Part shown: one piece after another, positions 27,680 to 35,505 of the stretch
Layout: each line of letters starts with the position of its first letter
How positions within the stretch are numbered: position 1 is the first letter of the stretch
Program-made: the position numbers and the translations under genes
The notes under the pieces: generated by a model
Database searches by the model: none
Told to the model about the DNA's origin: nothing
Seen by the model: the letters and a program-made list of their open reading frames with translations, nothing else
Source of the DNA: Paenibacillus sp. BJ-4
GTDB lineage: Bacteria; Bacillota; Bacilli; Paenibacillales; Paenibacillaceae
Reading direction: 5' to 3'
Assembly (NCBI RefSeq): GCF_020404765.1
Contig: NZ_JAIVEM010000140.1
Location: 248,001-312,000 of the forward strand
DNA: 64,000 bases

Positions 27680-28393
27680 TCAATCTATATATTCGTTCAG
27701 CTTCTGGACATCGCAGATCGTAATCTCTCGTGTACCCTTGATATGAATAATCCCCAGCTGTTCAAATTTTGCGAATTTGCGACTGATGGTTTCGCGTGTG
27801 ACACCAACATAATTAGCCATTTCTTCGCGTGAAAGGGGGAGATTTATTTTAATGTAGGAGCCTTCCGGTTTGCCGTATTTATGCCCTAGCTCAAGAATCA
27901 TATAGGCGATACGGATCTCCGGGTCTTTGGTCGCCAGGCTTTGAGCCAGATTTTCGGTATGTGCCAGGCGTTTAGTAATGGTTTTGAGCAGCTTCAAAGA
28001 GATATCGGGATTGTTGCGAATCAACTGCTCCATATCATCCTTGGTGAGCATACAAATATCAGTATTTTTTAAGGCATAGGCACTAAAATTACTCAACTCA
28101 TCGCTGTTAAATATATTCAACTCGCCAAAAAAATCGCCAGTTGTCAGAATGTGCAGAATTTGTTCTTTGCCCTGAGGTGTCATTTTCAGAAGCTTGACAT
28201 GCCCGCTTTGAATAATGTACAGCGTATCGGATGCCTGTTCCTCGACAATCAAGGCCTCGCCTTTCTGATATTTTCGGTGTCGGATCATGGAACTGACCTT
28301 ACACAAATCTTCTTCGGACAAAGAGGAAAAGATAGGCACTTTGCGGGCACAGGGCTCCTTTCCGCACTGGCAGGACATCTCATTCACATTCAT
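27680..28393 (-). CDS. Crp/Fnr family regulator with N-terminal cysteine cluster
   Basis: 237 aa. The N-terminus MSCQCGKEPCARK has three cysteines placed as in Fnr-like proteins that bind an iron-sulfur cluster; then a cyclic-nucleotide-binding-type beta roll (GDFFGELNIFN) and a winged helix with GVTRETISRKFAKFEQLG. The recognition helix E-x-x-S-R is of the Fnr type rather than the Crp type (RE-x-x-GR). It is 46 bp downstream of the rubredoxin gene on the same strand, so probably the last gene of the flavodiiron operon, giving an autoregulatory loop through the Fnr-like boxes near 31.15-31.22 kb. The exact start (ATG 28393 or GTG 28387) is uncertain. Oxygen or nitric-oxide sensing is inference. 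Confidence 0.88.
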   Translation of the reverse strand: MNVNEMSCQCGKEPCARKVPIFSSLSEEDLCKVSSMIRHRKYQKGEALIVEEQASDTLYIIQSGHVKLLKMTPQGKEQILHILTTGDFFGELNIFNSDELSNFSAYALKNTDICMLTKDDMEQLIRNNPDISLKLLKTITKRLAHTENLAQSLATKDPEIRIAYMILELGHKYGKPEGSYIKINLPLSREEMANYVGVTRETISRKFAKFEQLGIIHIKGTREITICDVQKLNEYID

Positions 28394-28439
28394 TCACTCC
28401 ATTCATAAACCGGAAACTAAAAAGTATTGCGTGTTCTTG

Positions 28440-28610
28440 TTATTCTGTATCATCTATTGGGGCAAAATGGCTTTGATCCTCACCGCAGACTGGACAAACC
28501 CAGTCTTCCGGGAGATCCTCAAACGCTGTACCGGGCATAACGTCTTCATCAGGGTCGCCCAATGCAGGATCATAAATGTATCCACAAGGTTGACATACAT
28601 ATTTTTTCAT
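28440..28610 (-). CDS. Rubredoxin
   Basis: 56 aa, too short for many gene finders. The sequence MKKYVCQPCGYIYDPALGD opens with the first CxxC, and PEDWVCPVCGEDQSHF holds the second; both pairs ligate the single iron of rubredoxin. AAGGAG is 8 bp before the ATG and lies inside the end of the upstream oxidoreductase gene (2-bp gap between stop and start region). It is the electron carrier expected between the NAD(P)H oxidoreductase (28613) and the flavodiiron protein (29843). Confidence 0.95.
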   Translation of the reverse strand: MKKYVCQPCGYIYDPALGDPDEDVMPGTAFEDLPEDWVCPVCGEDQSHFAPIDDTE

Positions 28611-28612
28611 CT

Positions 28613-29806
28613 TTAGTTCTCCTTGTCACTCAAAATTTTTGTAAGCTCTGGCGCGTCCGGTTTGAGTCCTTGGATGATGGCTGTTTTAAATGGAAGTGAA
28701 GCAAGAGCATCCCCAAAGCCGATCACGCCGCAGATAGAGCCTTTTTGTATGAACATGCGTGTATAAGAAACTTGATTTTCACTAGTCAGGCTGGTATCGC
28801 AGATTTGTTCATCCACCAGACCCATGGAAAACAAGGGGCATTCATAGCTGTTGGATAGGGTTACAGGGATAGGTCGCTGATAGCTGACGGATGCGCCCGC
28901 CATATTGGCGCCTGCTATTTTCCCCTGCTCTATAGCACTTTCCCATAATCCATCCACTCTATTTTGAAACTCGGCTACATCACCTGCCGCATATATATTG
29001 GCGGAGCTGGTCTCCATCTGTGCGTTCACCAGGATGCCTTGTCCAATATCAAGGCCGATTTGGCGGGCAAGCTCAGTATTAGGTACAATTCCGATAGAAT
29101 ACACGACATGCTCGCAGGGAATAACGGAGCCGTCCTGTAGCTCTACACCTTCGACGTGATCTGTGCCTATAATACGCTTTACGCCTTGTCCAAGGCTTAC
29201 CTTGGTATCCTGCTCGGTAATTCGCTGGGTCAAAATAGCGGAAGCCTTCTCATCTAGCTGGCGGGGCATAAGCCGATGCGAGGCTTCCAAAATGGTTACA
29301 GCATACCCGGCTTGCTGGAAGGACCAGGCGGTTTCCACGCCTTGAATCCCACCGCCGATGATGCATATCCGGTCTCCCTTTTGTAATTTCGTCTTAAGGC
29401 TGTCTGCATCTTGTCGAAAACGGATATTGTGAACGTTACGTAGTGAAGCTCCGTCCAGCAAAAGCTTACGGTTGTGGGCTCCTGTACACAGCAGCAGCTT
29501 GTCATAAGCAACGGTTTGTCCGTTTGCTGTTTCGATGGTGGAGTCCGCTGCATGTATCGCGGTGACTTTTATGCCTGAATAAACATGAATTCGTTGATTG
29601 GCAAACCATTTTTCCTTTTTGATCAGGATTTTGTCGCTGTGCAAGTCAGTGAATAGTCCCTTGGAAAGTTTGACTCTGTTATACGGAAGGGATGCTTCTT
29701 CCCCGTAAATAGAAATTTCGGCTAGCTCATCATGATCTCTAATCGCTTTCGCCGCGTTGACGGCGGCAACGCTGCCCCCGATAATAACGTAATGTTGGTT
29801 GCCCAT
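28613..29806 (-). CDS. FAD-dependent NAD(P)H:rubredoxin-type oxidoreductase
   Basis: 397 aa pyridine-nucleotide-disulphide-type reductase. N-terminal FAD fold YVIIGGSVAAVNAAKAIR, second dinucleotide fold ICIIGGGIQGVETAWSFQ for NAD(P)H, and the FAD segment NIYAAGDVAEF. It belongs to the NirB/NasB-NorW-rubredoxin reductase group. AGGAGAG lies 7 bp before the ATG. It is placed between the flavodiiron protein and rubredoxin genes, so it most likely passes electrons from NAD(P)H to rubredoxin. The N-terminal glycine motif reads GGSVAA rather than GGGxAG, a common variant in this group. Confidence 0.9.
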   Translation of the reverse strand: MGNQHYVIIGGSVAAVNAAKAIRDHDELAEISIYGEEASLPYNRVKLSKGLFTDLHSDKILIKKEKWFANQRIHVYSGIKVTAIHAADSTIETANGQTVAYDKLLLCTGAHNRKLLLDGASLRNVHNIRFRQDADSLKTKLQKGDRICIIGGGIQGVETAWSFQQAGYAVTILEASHRLMPRQLDEKASAILTQRITEQDTKVSLGQGVKRIIGTDHVEGVELQDGSVIPCEHVVYSIGIVPNTELARQIGLDIGQGILVNAQMETSSANIYAAGDVAEFQNRVDGLWESAIEQGKIAGANMAGASVSYQRPIPVTLSNSYECPLFSMGLVDEQICDTSLTSENQVSYTRMFIQKGSICGVIGFGDALASLPFKTAIIQGLKPDAPELTKILSDKEN

Positions 29807-29842
29807 TCAGTATCTCTCCTATTCGTTATACGCTGATGTGTT

Positions 29843-31078
29843 TCAAATAACACTAAGCAGCAGATCTGAGACAAATTCAGCGGCATTTTTAATTTTCTTC
29901 ACTTTTTCATCTTCTTTAGGAGAGAAACGAATGCGTACCGGGAACTCCACATGCGTCATGCCAGTCGACTTGATTACATCAGAAGTGCTTTGGACTTTCA
30001 TATTGGTACCGTTCAAGTAATCCTGTACGACCTCAATGGCTTCCCCACTCCAGCCGTAGGAACCAAAGGCAGCAGCCAGCTTGCCTTCCAGATTCATCTT
30101 TTGCATTTGTTGCAGCAGGTCTTCCAGCTTACCCGTCATATCGGCATATTTGGTAGAGCTACCGACGAAAACAGCATCCGCTGAGGCAATACTATTCAAA
30201 ATCTCCGTTTCATCTGCCTTATCTACGTCCCATAGCTCCACCTTGATTTGGTTTTCCAAAAAGCAGTCTTTCAGAATGTTTGCCATTTTTTTAGTGTTAT
30301 TTTTTAAGGTGGCATAGACAATCGCTACTTTTTTATCATCCTTGGTTTCGGTACTCATAGATGCGTACAAATCAATAAACTTAGCAATATCATGTCGGAT
30401 TGCGAAGCCGTGTGAAGGTGCAATCATCTTAATATCCAGATCAGCAACAGCTTCAATTAATGTGCGCACATATCTGCGATGTGGGTGAATAATAGCCTGA
30501 TAGTATCCGATAAAGTCCTCGGTGATATCAAAACCAGCCTCATCGGCAAATAGATGCTCTACAGCCACATGTGTACTGAAAATATCGCAAGGGAACAAGA
30601 TTTTATCTTCTACACAGTAGGTAATCATGGTTTCTTCCGTATGGAGATAAGGTGTTTCCTTGAACAGCAGTGTCTTGCCTCCAATATCCAGTTGATCTCC
30701 GTCCTTGATTACCAGGAAGTTGCGGTGCTGAAGCTTGTACATTTGCTGAATTTCCGGAACGGCAATCTCCGTGCAGACAATCGTAGCGTTCGTTGCCTTG
30801 GAAGCTAGTGCCGCCAATCCGCCCGAGTGATCTGGCTCCGTGTGATTGACGATAATATATTGAATGTCCAACGGATCGATCAATTCGGCCACAGCCTCTG
30901 CAAATTCTCTACCGAACGCCATATCTACCGTATCCACAATGGTTGGCTTTCCAGTTTTCAATAGATAGGCATTATATGTTGTACCTTTAGACAGTAGAAG
31001 ACGATGGAAGGGAACCTCACGATTATCAATTTTTCCTACCCAATAAATATCTTTTGCCAGTTGGAATCCTGGTTTCAT
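29843..31078 (-). CDS. Flavodiiron protein (O2/NO reductase)
   Basis: 411 aa. The N-terminal metallo-beta-lactamase-like domain binds a non-haem diiron site through NHTEPDHSG, a His in PYLHTEETM, the Asp in FPCDIFSTH and a His in APSHGF; the C-terminal ~140 residues are an FMN flavodoxin domain starting VAIVYATLKNNTKKMA, with SSTKYADMTG and AAFGSYGWSGEA. It reduces O2 to water or NO to N2O, protecting against both under low oxygen. AGGAGG is 8 bp before ATG 31078. First gene of a four-gene operon (reductase, rubredoxin, Fnr-type regulator). An Fnr-like box lies 41.5 bp upstream of its likely transcription start. Confidence 0.95.
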   Translation of the reverse strand: MKPGFQLAKDIYWVGKIDNREVPFHRLLLSKGTTYNAYLLKTGKPTIVDTVDMAFGREFAEAVAELIDPLDIQYIIVNHTEPDHSGGLAALASKATNATIVCTEIAVPEIQQMYKLQHRNFLVIKDGDQLDIGGKTLLFKETPYLHTEETMITYCVEDKILFPCDIFSTHVAVEHLFADEAGFDITEDFIGYYQAIIHPHRRYVRTLIEAVADLDIKMIAPSHGFAIRHDIAKFIDLYASMSTETKDDKKVAIVYATLKNNTKKMANILKDCFLENQIKVELWDVDKADETEILNSIASADAVFVGSSTKYADMTGKLEDLLQQMQKMNLEGKLAAAFGSYGWSGEAIEVVQDYLNGTNMKVQSTSDVIKSTGMTHVEFPVRIRFSPKEDEKVKKIKNAAEFVSDLLLSVI

Positions 31079-31120
31079 AGGAACAACCTCCTGCTTATTT
31101 TGTTTGTCTGACACAATTCG

Positions 31121-31162
31121 ATTCTAGTTGGATATGTCGATGAAAAAGATGATTGAAATCAA
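31121..31162 (-). promoter_or_regulatory. Fnr-like box and -10 of the flavodiiron operon
   Basis: ATGAT-TGAA-ATCAA (31149-31162) differs by one base from the classic TTGAT-N4-ATCAA box. On the reverse strand a -10 TAGAAT (31121-31126) is placed so that the box centre falls at about -41.5, the ideal class II activator position. Confidence 0.6.
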
Positions 31163-31203
31163 ATTTTTAAATATTTCAAAGTATTTATAACTTAAATTTA
31201 GTT

Positions 31204-31246
31204 TTGTGACTGCAATCACAAGGAGAGCGTAATAATCAAATACAAT
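31204..31246 (+). promoter_or_regulatory. Fnr/Crp-type palindrome and -10 of the cupin gene
   Basis: TTGTGA-CTGCAA-TCACAA (31204-31221) is a perfect palindrome matching the TGTGA-N6-TCACA box used by Bacillus Fnr. The -10 TACAAT (31241-31246) puts its centre at about -40.5 to -41.5. No good -35 is present, as expected for activator-dependent promoters. Confidence 0.65.
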
Positions 31247-31292
31247 AAGACCATATAGGAAAATCTAATTTCAAACAGGAGAGTGAACCTAC

Positions 31293-31634
31293 ATGAAAAA
31301 ATCAAACCTCATTCAATTTCAGGAATATAAAGAAGCTGCCTTTACTAAACGAATTGTGCATAAGGAAGCCGACAATGTTATTTTTATTCTCAACTTCACT
31401 CCTAATGCTGAGCTGCCAACACATAATCATCCAGGAGCGAATGTATACTTGCTTGTTCTTGAAGGGAACGGTACTGTAACTGTGAATGGTGAAGAAACGG
31501 AAGTGGTTCAAGGGGATATAATCCATGTTACAGGAGATGAACACTTTTCCTATCGCGGTGGTGCAGAGGCGAACTCCAGCCTGCATGTGGTGTTGACCAA
31601 AACGCCAAGTGAAAGCTACGCGCAAAATATATAA
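31293..31634 (+). CDS. Cupin-domain protein
   Basis: 113 aa single-domain beta barrel. The first cupin motif is PTHNHPGANVYLLVLEG and the second is VQGDIIHVTGDEHFSYRG, with His residues suited to bind a metal. AGGAGAG lies 9 bp before the ATG. Divergent from the flavodiiron operon and preceded by the Fnr-type palindrome, so probably induced under oxygen limitation or nitrosative stress. The catalytic or sensing role cannot be given. Confidence 0.88.
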   Translation: MKKSNLIQFQEYKEAAFTKRIVHKEADNVIFILNFTPNAELPTHNHPGANVYLLVLEGNGTVTVNGEETEVVQGDIIHVTGDEHFSYRGGAEANSSLHVVLTKTPSESYAQNI

Positions 31635-31686
31635 AGAGGGTACATCACTGCTATAAATGATAAAAATAAAACAGAGGAAAAAGAAA

Positions 31687-31738
31687 TGCACGCCTAAAAG
31701 CCGCTCGGTTCAAATGCCAAGCGGCTTTTAGGCGTGCA
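31687..31738. terminator. Long bidirectional terminator between cupin and mannonate genes
   Basis: TGCACGCCTAAAAGCCGCT and its exact inverse form a 19-bp stem with a 14-nt loop, between convergent genes, with T-rich flanks. Confidence 0.85.
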
Positions 31739-31743
31739 CTATT

Positions 31744-32598
31744 TTACACCCCGGAATACGCCATGAAGCCACCGTCTACCGGAATCACTGTGCCTGTGAC
31801 AAAACCGGATGTCTGTTCATCCACAAGCCACAGCAGGGTGCCGAGCAGATCGTCCGGTACACCAAAGCGGCGCATAGGAGTATGGGCGATGATTTTAGCC
31901 GCACGTTCGGTGAGGGAGCCGTCCTTATGGGTTAGCAGGCTGCGGTTTTGTTCAGTGAGGAAAAAGCCGGGTGCAATGGCGTTGACGCGAATACCGGCTT
32001 CGGCTAAATGGACAGCCAGCCATTGGGTGAAGTTGTTAACTGCTGCTTTGGCTGCGCTGTAGGCCGGAACTTTGGTCATGGGGCTGGGTGCGCTCATGGA
32101 GGAAATATTAATAACGACGGCCCCCGGACGTCCAGTCATGCCCTGAGCGAATATTTGTGTCGGAATGAGCGTTCCGATGAAATTGACGTCCAGTACCTGG
32201 CGAAAACCGGGTATGCTTAGCTCGAAGAAGGTAGTAATATCGAGCAGCGTCAGATCCTCCAGCCGGAAGGTCTCGCGGGAGGTGTTGGCGCTCGGATGAT
32301 TGCCTCCGGCTCCGTTGATCAGAATATCACATGCGCCGAACTGCTCGCGTACCGTCTGTTCGGCTAGCCGTACGCTGTCCGCGTCGGTAACGTCACAGGC
32401 CACCGCCATCGCTTCTCCGCCTGCGGCCTGAATATCATGGACTACACGCAGACCTTTTTCTTCCGTTCGGTTCAAAATAGCAACCTTCACGCCTTGCTTT
32501 GCCAGCTCGCGGGCCATTGCGCTGCAAAGCACCCCGGCACCGCCTGTGATTACTGCTGTTTTGCCTGCCAGCGAAGGGTGTAGAGATGGTGTGCTCAT
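31744..32598 (-). CDS. SDR family D-mannonate/fructuronate oxidoreductase
   Basis: 284 aa. N-terminal TGGAGVLCSAMAREL dinucleotide motif, NGAGGNHPSA, catalytic Ser in INISSMSA and YSAAKAAVNN (YxxxK), and the C-terminal VTGTVIPVDGGFMAYSGV. The NGAGGNHPSA segment and length fit the SDR-type fructuronate reductases found next to UxuA in Firmicutes, which interconvert D-fructuronate and D-mannonate. AAGGAG is 8 bp before ATG, and the start overlaps the uxuA stop by 4 bp. The nearby xylan genes make glucuronate a likely source. Confidence 0.9.
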   Translation of the reverse strand: MSTPSLHPSLAGKTAVITGGAGVLCSAMARELAKQGVKVAILNRTEEKGLRVVHDIQAAGGEAMAVACDVTDADSVRLAEQTVREQFGACDILINGAGGNHPSANTSRETFRLEDLTLLDITTFFELSIPGFRQVLDVNFIGTLIPTQIFAQGMTGRPGAVVINISSMSAPSPMTKVPAYSAAKAAVNNFTQWLAVHLAEAGIRVNAIAPGFFLTEQNRSLLTHKDGSLTERAAKIIAHTPMRRFGVPDDLLGTLLWLVDEQTSGFVTGTVIPVDGGFMAYSGV

Positions 32599-33731
32599 AG
32601 GGTTGACTCCTTCGTATGGACTGATCCGGTTCGTGTGGTTTCCGTCTTGGAAACGGGAGAAGTGTGTCGGGCCTGGTTATGTGTCAGCGCATCCCACAGT
32701 CCCCACAAATACATAATCCCAAGCGCGCGGTCATACAGTCCATAGCCGGGTCTGCATTGCTCTCCCCACAAGTGGCGGCCGTGGTCCGGTCTGACGTAGC
32801 CCGTAAAGCGGGCATCGTGATACGCCTGGACAATGCCGGCAATATCGACGGTTCCATCCTGAGTTCGGTGAGAGGTTTCGATGAAGTCTCCGTTAGCCGA
32901 CACACGCACATTGCGTATATGGGCGAACGGAATACGGTCCTTGAACTCATGAATCATGGAAACGATTTCATTATTGGGGTTGGCTCCTAGCGAGCCAGAG
33001 CAAAGGGTAATGCCGTTCGCGGGGCTGTCGTACAGCGCCAGCAGCCTGCGCAAATGAGCCTGGCTTGTGATGATGCGTGGCAGTCCGAATACAGACCATG
33101 GCGGATCATCGGGGTGAATGGCCATCCGAATGCCGCTGCGTTCGGCAACGGGAATAATGGCCTCCAGAAAGTAGGCCAGATTCTGCCACAGGTCTTCCTC
33201 CGTGACGTGAGTGTACGCTTCAAACAAAGCCGTCAGATGCTCCAGCCGCTCCGGTTCCCAGCCGGGCATGGTTAACGAGCTATTTGCGTTAATTTGACGT
33301 ACCAGTTCGAACGGATCAATGCCTTCAATTCGTGACTTTTCAAAAAAGAGGGCCGTGGAGCCGTCCTCCAGTTCCTTGTGCAAATCGGTGCGCAGCCAAT
33401 CGAATATGGGCATAAAATTATAGCAGACGATCTTCACGCCGTTCTGGCCGAGCTTTTCCAATGTGCGTATGTAGTTGCGGATATACTGATCGCGTGTCGG
33501 TCGTCCGAGCTTAATATCCTCGTGCACATTCACACTTTCAACAACCTCATTGTGAAATCCCGCCTGTACAACCTGCTCTCGAAGTGCCACAATACGTTCC
33601 ATAGGCCATTCTTCTCCGGCTGGAATATCGTGTAGCGCCCACACGATCCCTTCCACTCCCGGAATTTGTCGGATTTGTTCCAGCGTTACCGTATCGTTTC
33701 CTTCACCAAACCAACGAAATACCATGCGCAT
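32595..33731 (-). CDS. uxuA: Mannonate dehydratase
   Basis: 378 aa. Converts D-mannonate to 2-keto-3-deoxygluconate in hexuronate breakdown. Family signatures: MVFRWFGEGNDTVTL, GVEGIVWALHDIPAGE, ESVNVHEDIKLG, MAIHPDDPPWSVFGLPRI, and the C-terminal YVRPDHGRHLWGE; the metal-binding Cys and His sites (CSGSLGAN, HIRNV, DHGRHLWG) are present. The start is one of two ATGs (33731 or 33725); a longer frame to 33797 lacks a ribosome site. First gene of a two-gene operon and divergent from the YesN/YesM pair at 33874. Confidence 0.94.
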   Translation of the reverse strand: MRMVFRWFGEGNDTVTLEQIRQIPGVEGIVWALHDIPAGEEWPMERIVALREQVVQAGFHNEVVESVNVHEDIKLGRPTRDQYIRNYIRTLEKLGQNGVKIVCYNFMPIFDWLRTDLHKELEDGSTALFFEKSRIEGIDPFELVRQINANSSLTMPGWEPERLEHLTALFEAYTHVTEEDLWQNLAYFLEAIIPVAERSGIRMAIHPDDPPWSVFGLPRIITSQAHLRRLLALYDSPANGITLCSGSLGANPNNEIVSMIHEFKDRIPFAHIRNVRVSANGDFIETSHRTQDGTVDIAGIVQAYHDARFTGYVRPDHGRHLWGEQCRPGYGLYDRALGIMYLWGLWDALTHNQARHTSPVSKTETTRTGSVHTKESTL

Positions 33732-33873
33732 GCTTGACACCGCCCCATTCGTCATATGATAGGTGTAACAGCAATTCCCAATTCCCGATGTTTTCACATT
33801 ACCATATTGCTAGATACAATTGGAATAGTTATCCAAAATAAAATGATGCATACTCGAAAGGAGGAAGCAGGTT

Positions 33874-35505
33874 ATGAAGCTGCATCGAGCCATTGTGGTG
33901 GATGATGAAATATTCACTCGCAAAGGGCTGCTTCAACTCATGGACTGGGAAGCCTGTGGCTTTGAAATCGTGGGAGAAGCCGATAACGGTGAGGATGCAC
34001 TGGAGCTAATCGGCAGTATTCACCCGGACCTCGTCATTACCGACATTCGCATGCCTGTGCTGGACGGATTAGAGCTGATTCGATCTGTACTCGAACGGAG
34101 TACAAAACATCCTGCGTTTATTATCTTGAGTGGCTACAGTGATTTTGCTTATGCGCAGCAGGCACTTCGCTATGGGGTTCATGATTTTATGATCAAGCCG
34201 ATTGATGAGGGTGACTTTTCGGCTACGCTGCGCCGACTGAGTGAAAGGCTGCATCGTGAGCAGCAAAATATACAATTATTTCAAAACCACCGTACAGGCG
34301 GACTATTGGAGACCTTGATGATGAACAACGTGGATGATAGCGTGGTGACCCGTTGGGAACAGCAACTGCGCCTTGGGGAAGCCGCGCATATGTACTATGT
34401 ACTCGTCGAGCTGAATGATCAACATCCATGGCGTTCTGGTGACGATAGCATCCTGTTGTCGCTTTTCCAATTCAGGGAGCTTATAGAACAAGCGCTTCAT
34501 CGTTTAATAGACGGCAAGTATCCACTTTATGTCCATGAGCATCGGAACCGGATTGGACTCATTGTACCCGACTTCTTTTTGAAGGGGTTTGAAGCCAAAG
34601 TGGACGTATTTATGAAAGCGCTACAAAGAGAGATAGAGGGGATGAAGTCACTGAAAGATCGGGTGGCAAACCGGGTCTTCATTTACGCAGGGAGTCCTGT
34701 GAACCGGTTGCAGGATATCCATCAGTCCTATGCCTGCGCGAAGGAAGCATTGCTCCATAAATACATTCATGATCCTAGCGGTATTGTGGCATATGTGGAG
34801 GGGGGAATGCCGTCACTTCACTACAGGACCATTCAGCAGGACGTACTGGATTGCTTGACGGAACAAGTCGAGGAACTGCGACTGGAAGAGCTGCGTACGA
34901 CCGTGGATCATTTATTTAGCAGCTTTCGGGAAGAGTGCTATGCCCCTGAGGCTATGAAAATGAGCCTGCATCAATGCGTGCTCAGTATTGTGCGAGTCAT
35001 TCAAAACATGCAGGGAAATGAGCGCTCACTTCAGTCATTAGAGCCGATGATGAACTGGCAGGATATGAACCTGTCACTGGGTGAACTACGGCGGCTGTTT
35101 ACAGCCTTTGCCGAGGAAAGTGGAAGATATATCGGGGTTCTGCGCAAGGATCGTCAGCAGGGAGGTATTCAGCACATCCGTGCGTATATTGAGCAGCATG
35201 CCAGCGAGAATATAAGCCTCAAAAGTATTGCAGCCCGCTTTTACATGAATCCAGTTTACCTCGGCCAATTATTCAGAAAAACGTACGGCGTGTACTTTAA
35301 CGAATTCCTGCTGAAGCTGCGCGTTCGGGAGGCTAAGCGACTGCTGCGGCAGACGGATTTGCGCATTTATGAAATTTCCGAGCGTGTGGGCTTTGGCAGT
35401 TCAGACTATTTTGTTACCCAGTTTGAAAAGATGGTGCATGCCACACCAAGCGAATACCGCAACAGCCTGAACGTTGGACACAAGCCAGAGAGGGTCAGCG
35501 AATGA
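33874..35505 (+). CDS. YesN-type response regulator with AraC domain
   Basis: 543 aa. Receiver domain with VVDDE, phospho-acceptor Asp57 in VITDIRMPVLDG and the Lys in MIKPIDEG; a variable middle; and a C-terminal AraC pair (ISLKSIAARFYMNPVYLGQLFRKTYG... of the first motif and FGSSDYFVTQFEKMV of the second). AAAGGAGGAAG precedes the ATG. It overlaps the kinase gene by 4 bp. The downstream xylan transporter and enzymes are the probable targets, as in the aldouronate-utilization loci of other Paenibacillus. Confidence 0.93.
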   Translation: MKLHRAIVVDDEIFTRKGLLQLMDWEACGFEIVGEADNGEDALELIGSIHPDLVITDIRMPVLDGLELIRSVLERSTKHPAFIILSGYSDFAYAQQALRYGVHDFMIKPIDEGDFSATLRRLSERLHREQQNIQLFQNHRTGGLLETLMMNNVDDSVVTRWEQQLRLGEAAHMYYVLVELNDQHPWRSGDDSILLSLFQFRELIEQALHRLIDGKYPLYVHEHRNRIGLIVPDFFLKGFEAKVDVFMKALQREIEGMKSLKDRVANRVFIYAGSPVNRLQDIHQSYACAKEALLHKYIHDPSGIVAYVEGGMPSLHYRTIQQDVLDCLTEQVEELRLEELRTTVDHLFSSFREECYAPEAMKMSLHQCVLSIVRVIQNMQGNERSLQSLEPMMNWQDMNLSLGELRRLFTAFAEESGRYIGVLRKDRQQGGIQHIRAYIEQHASENISLKSIAARFYMNPVYLGQLFRKTYGVYFNEFLLKLRVREAKRLLRQTDLRIYEISERVGFGSSDYFVTQFEKMVHATPSEYRNSLNVGHKPERVSE

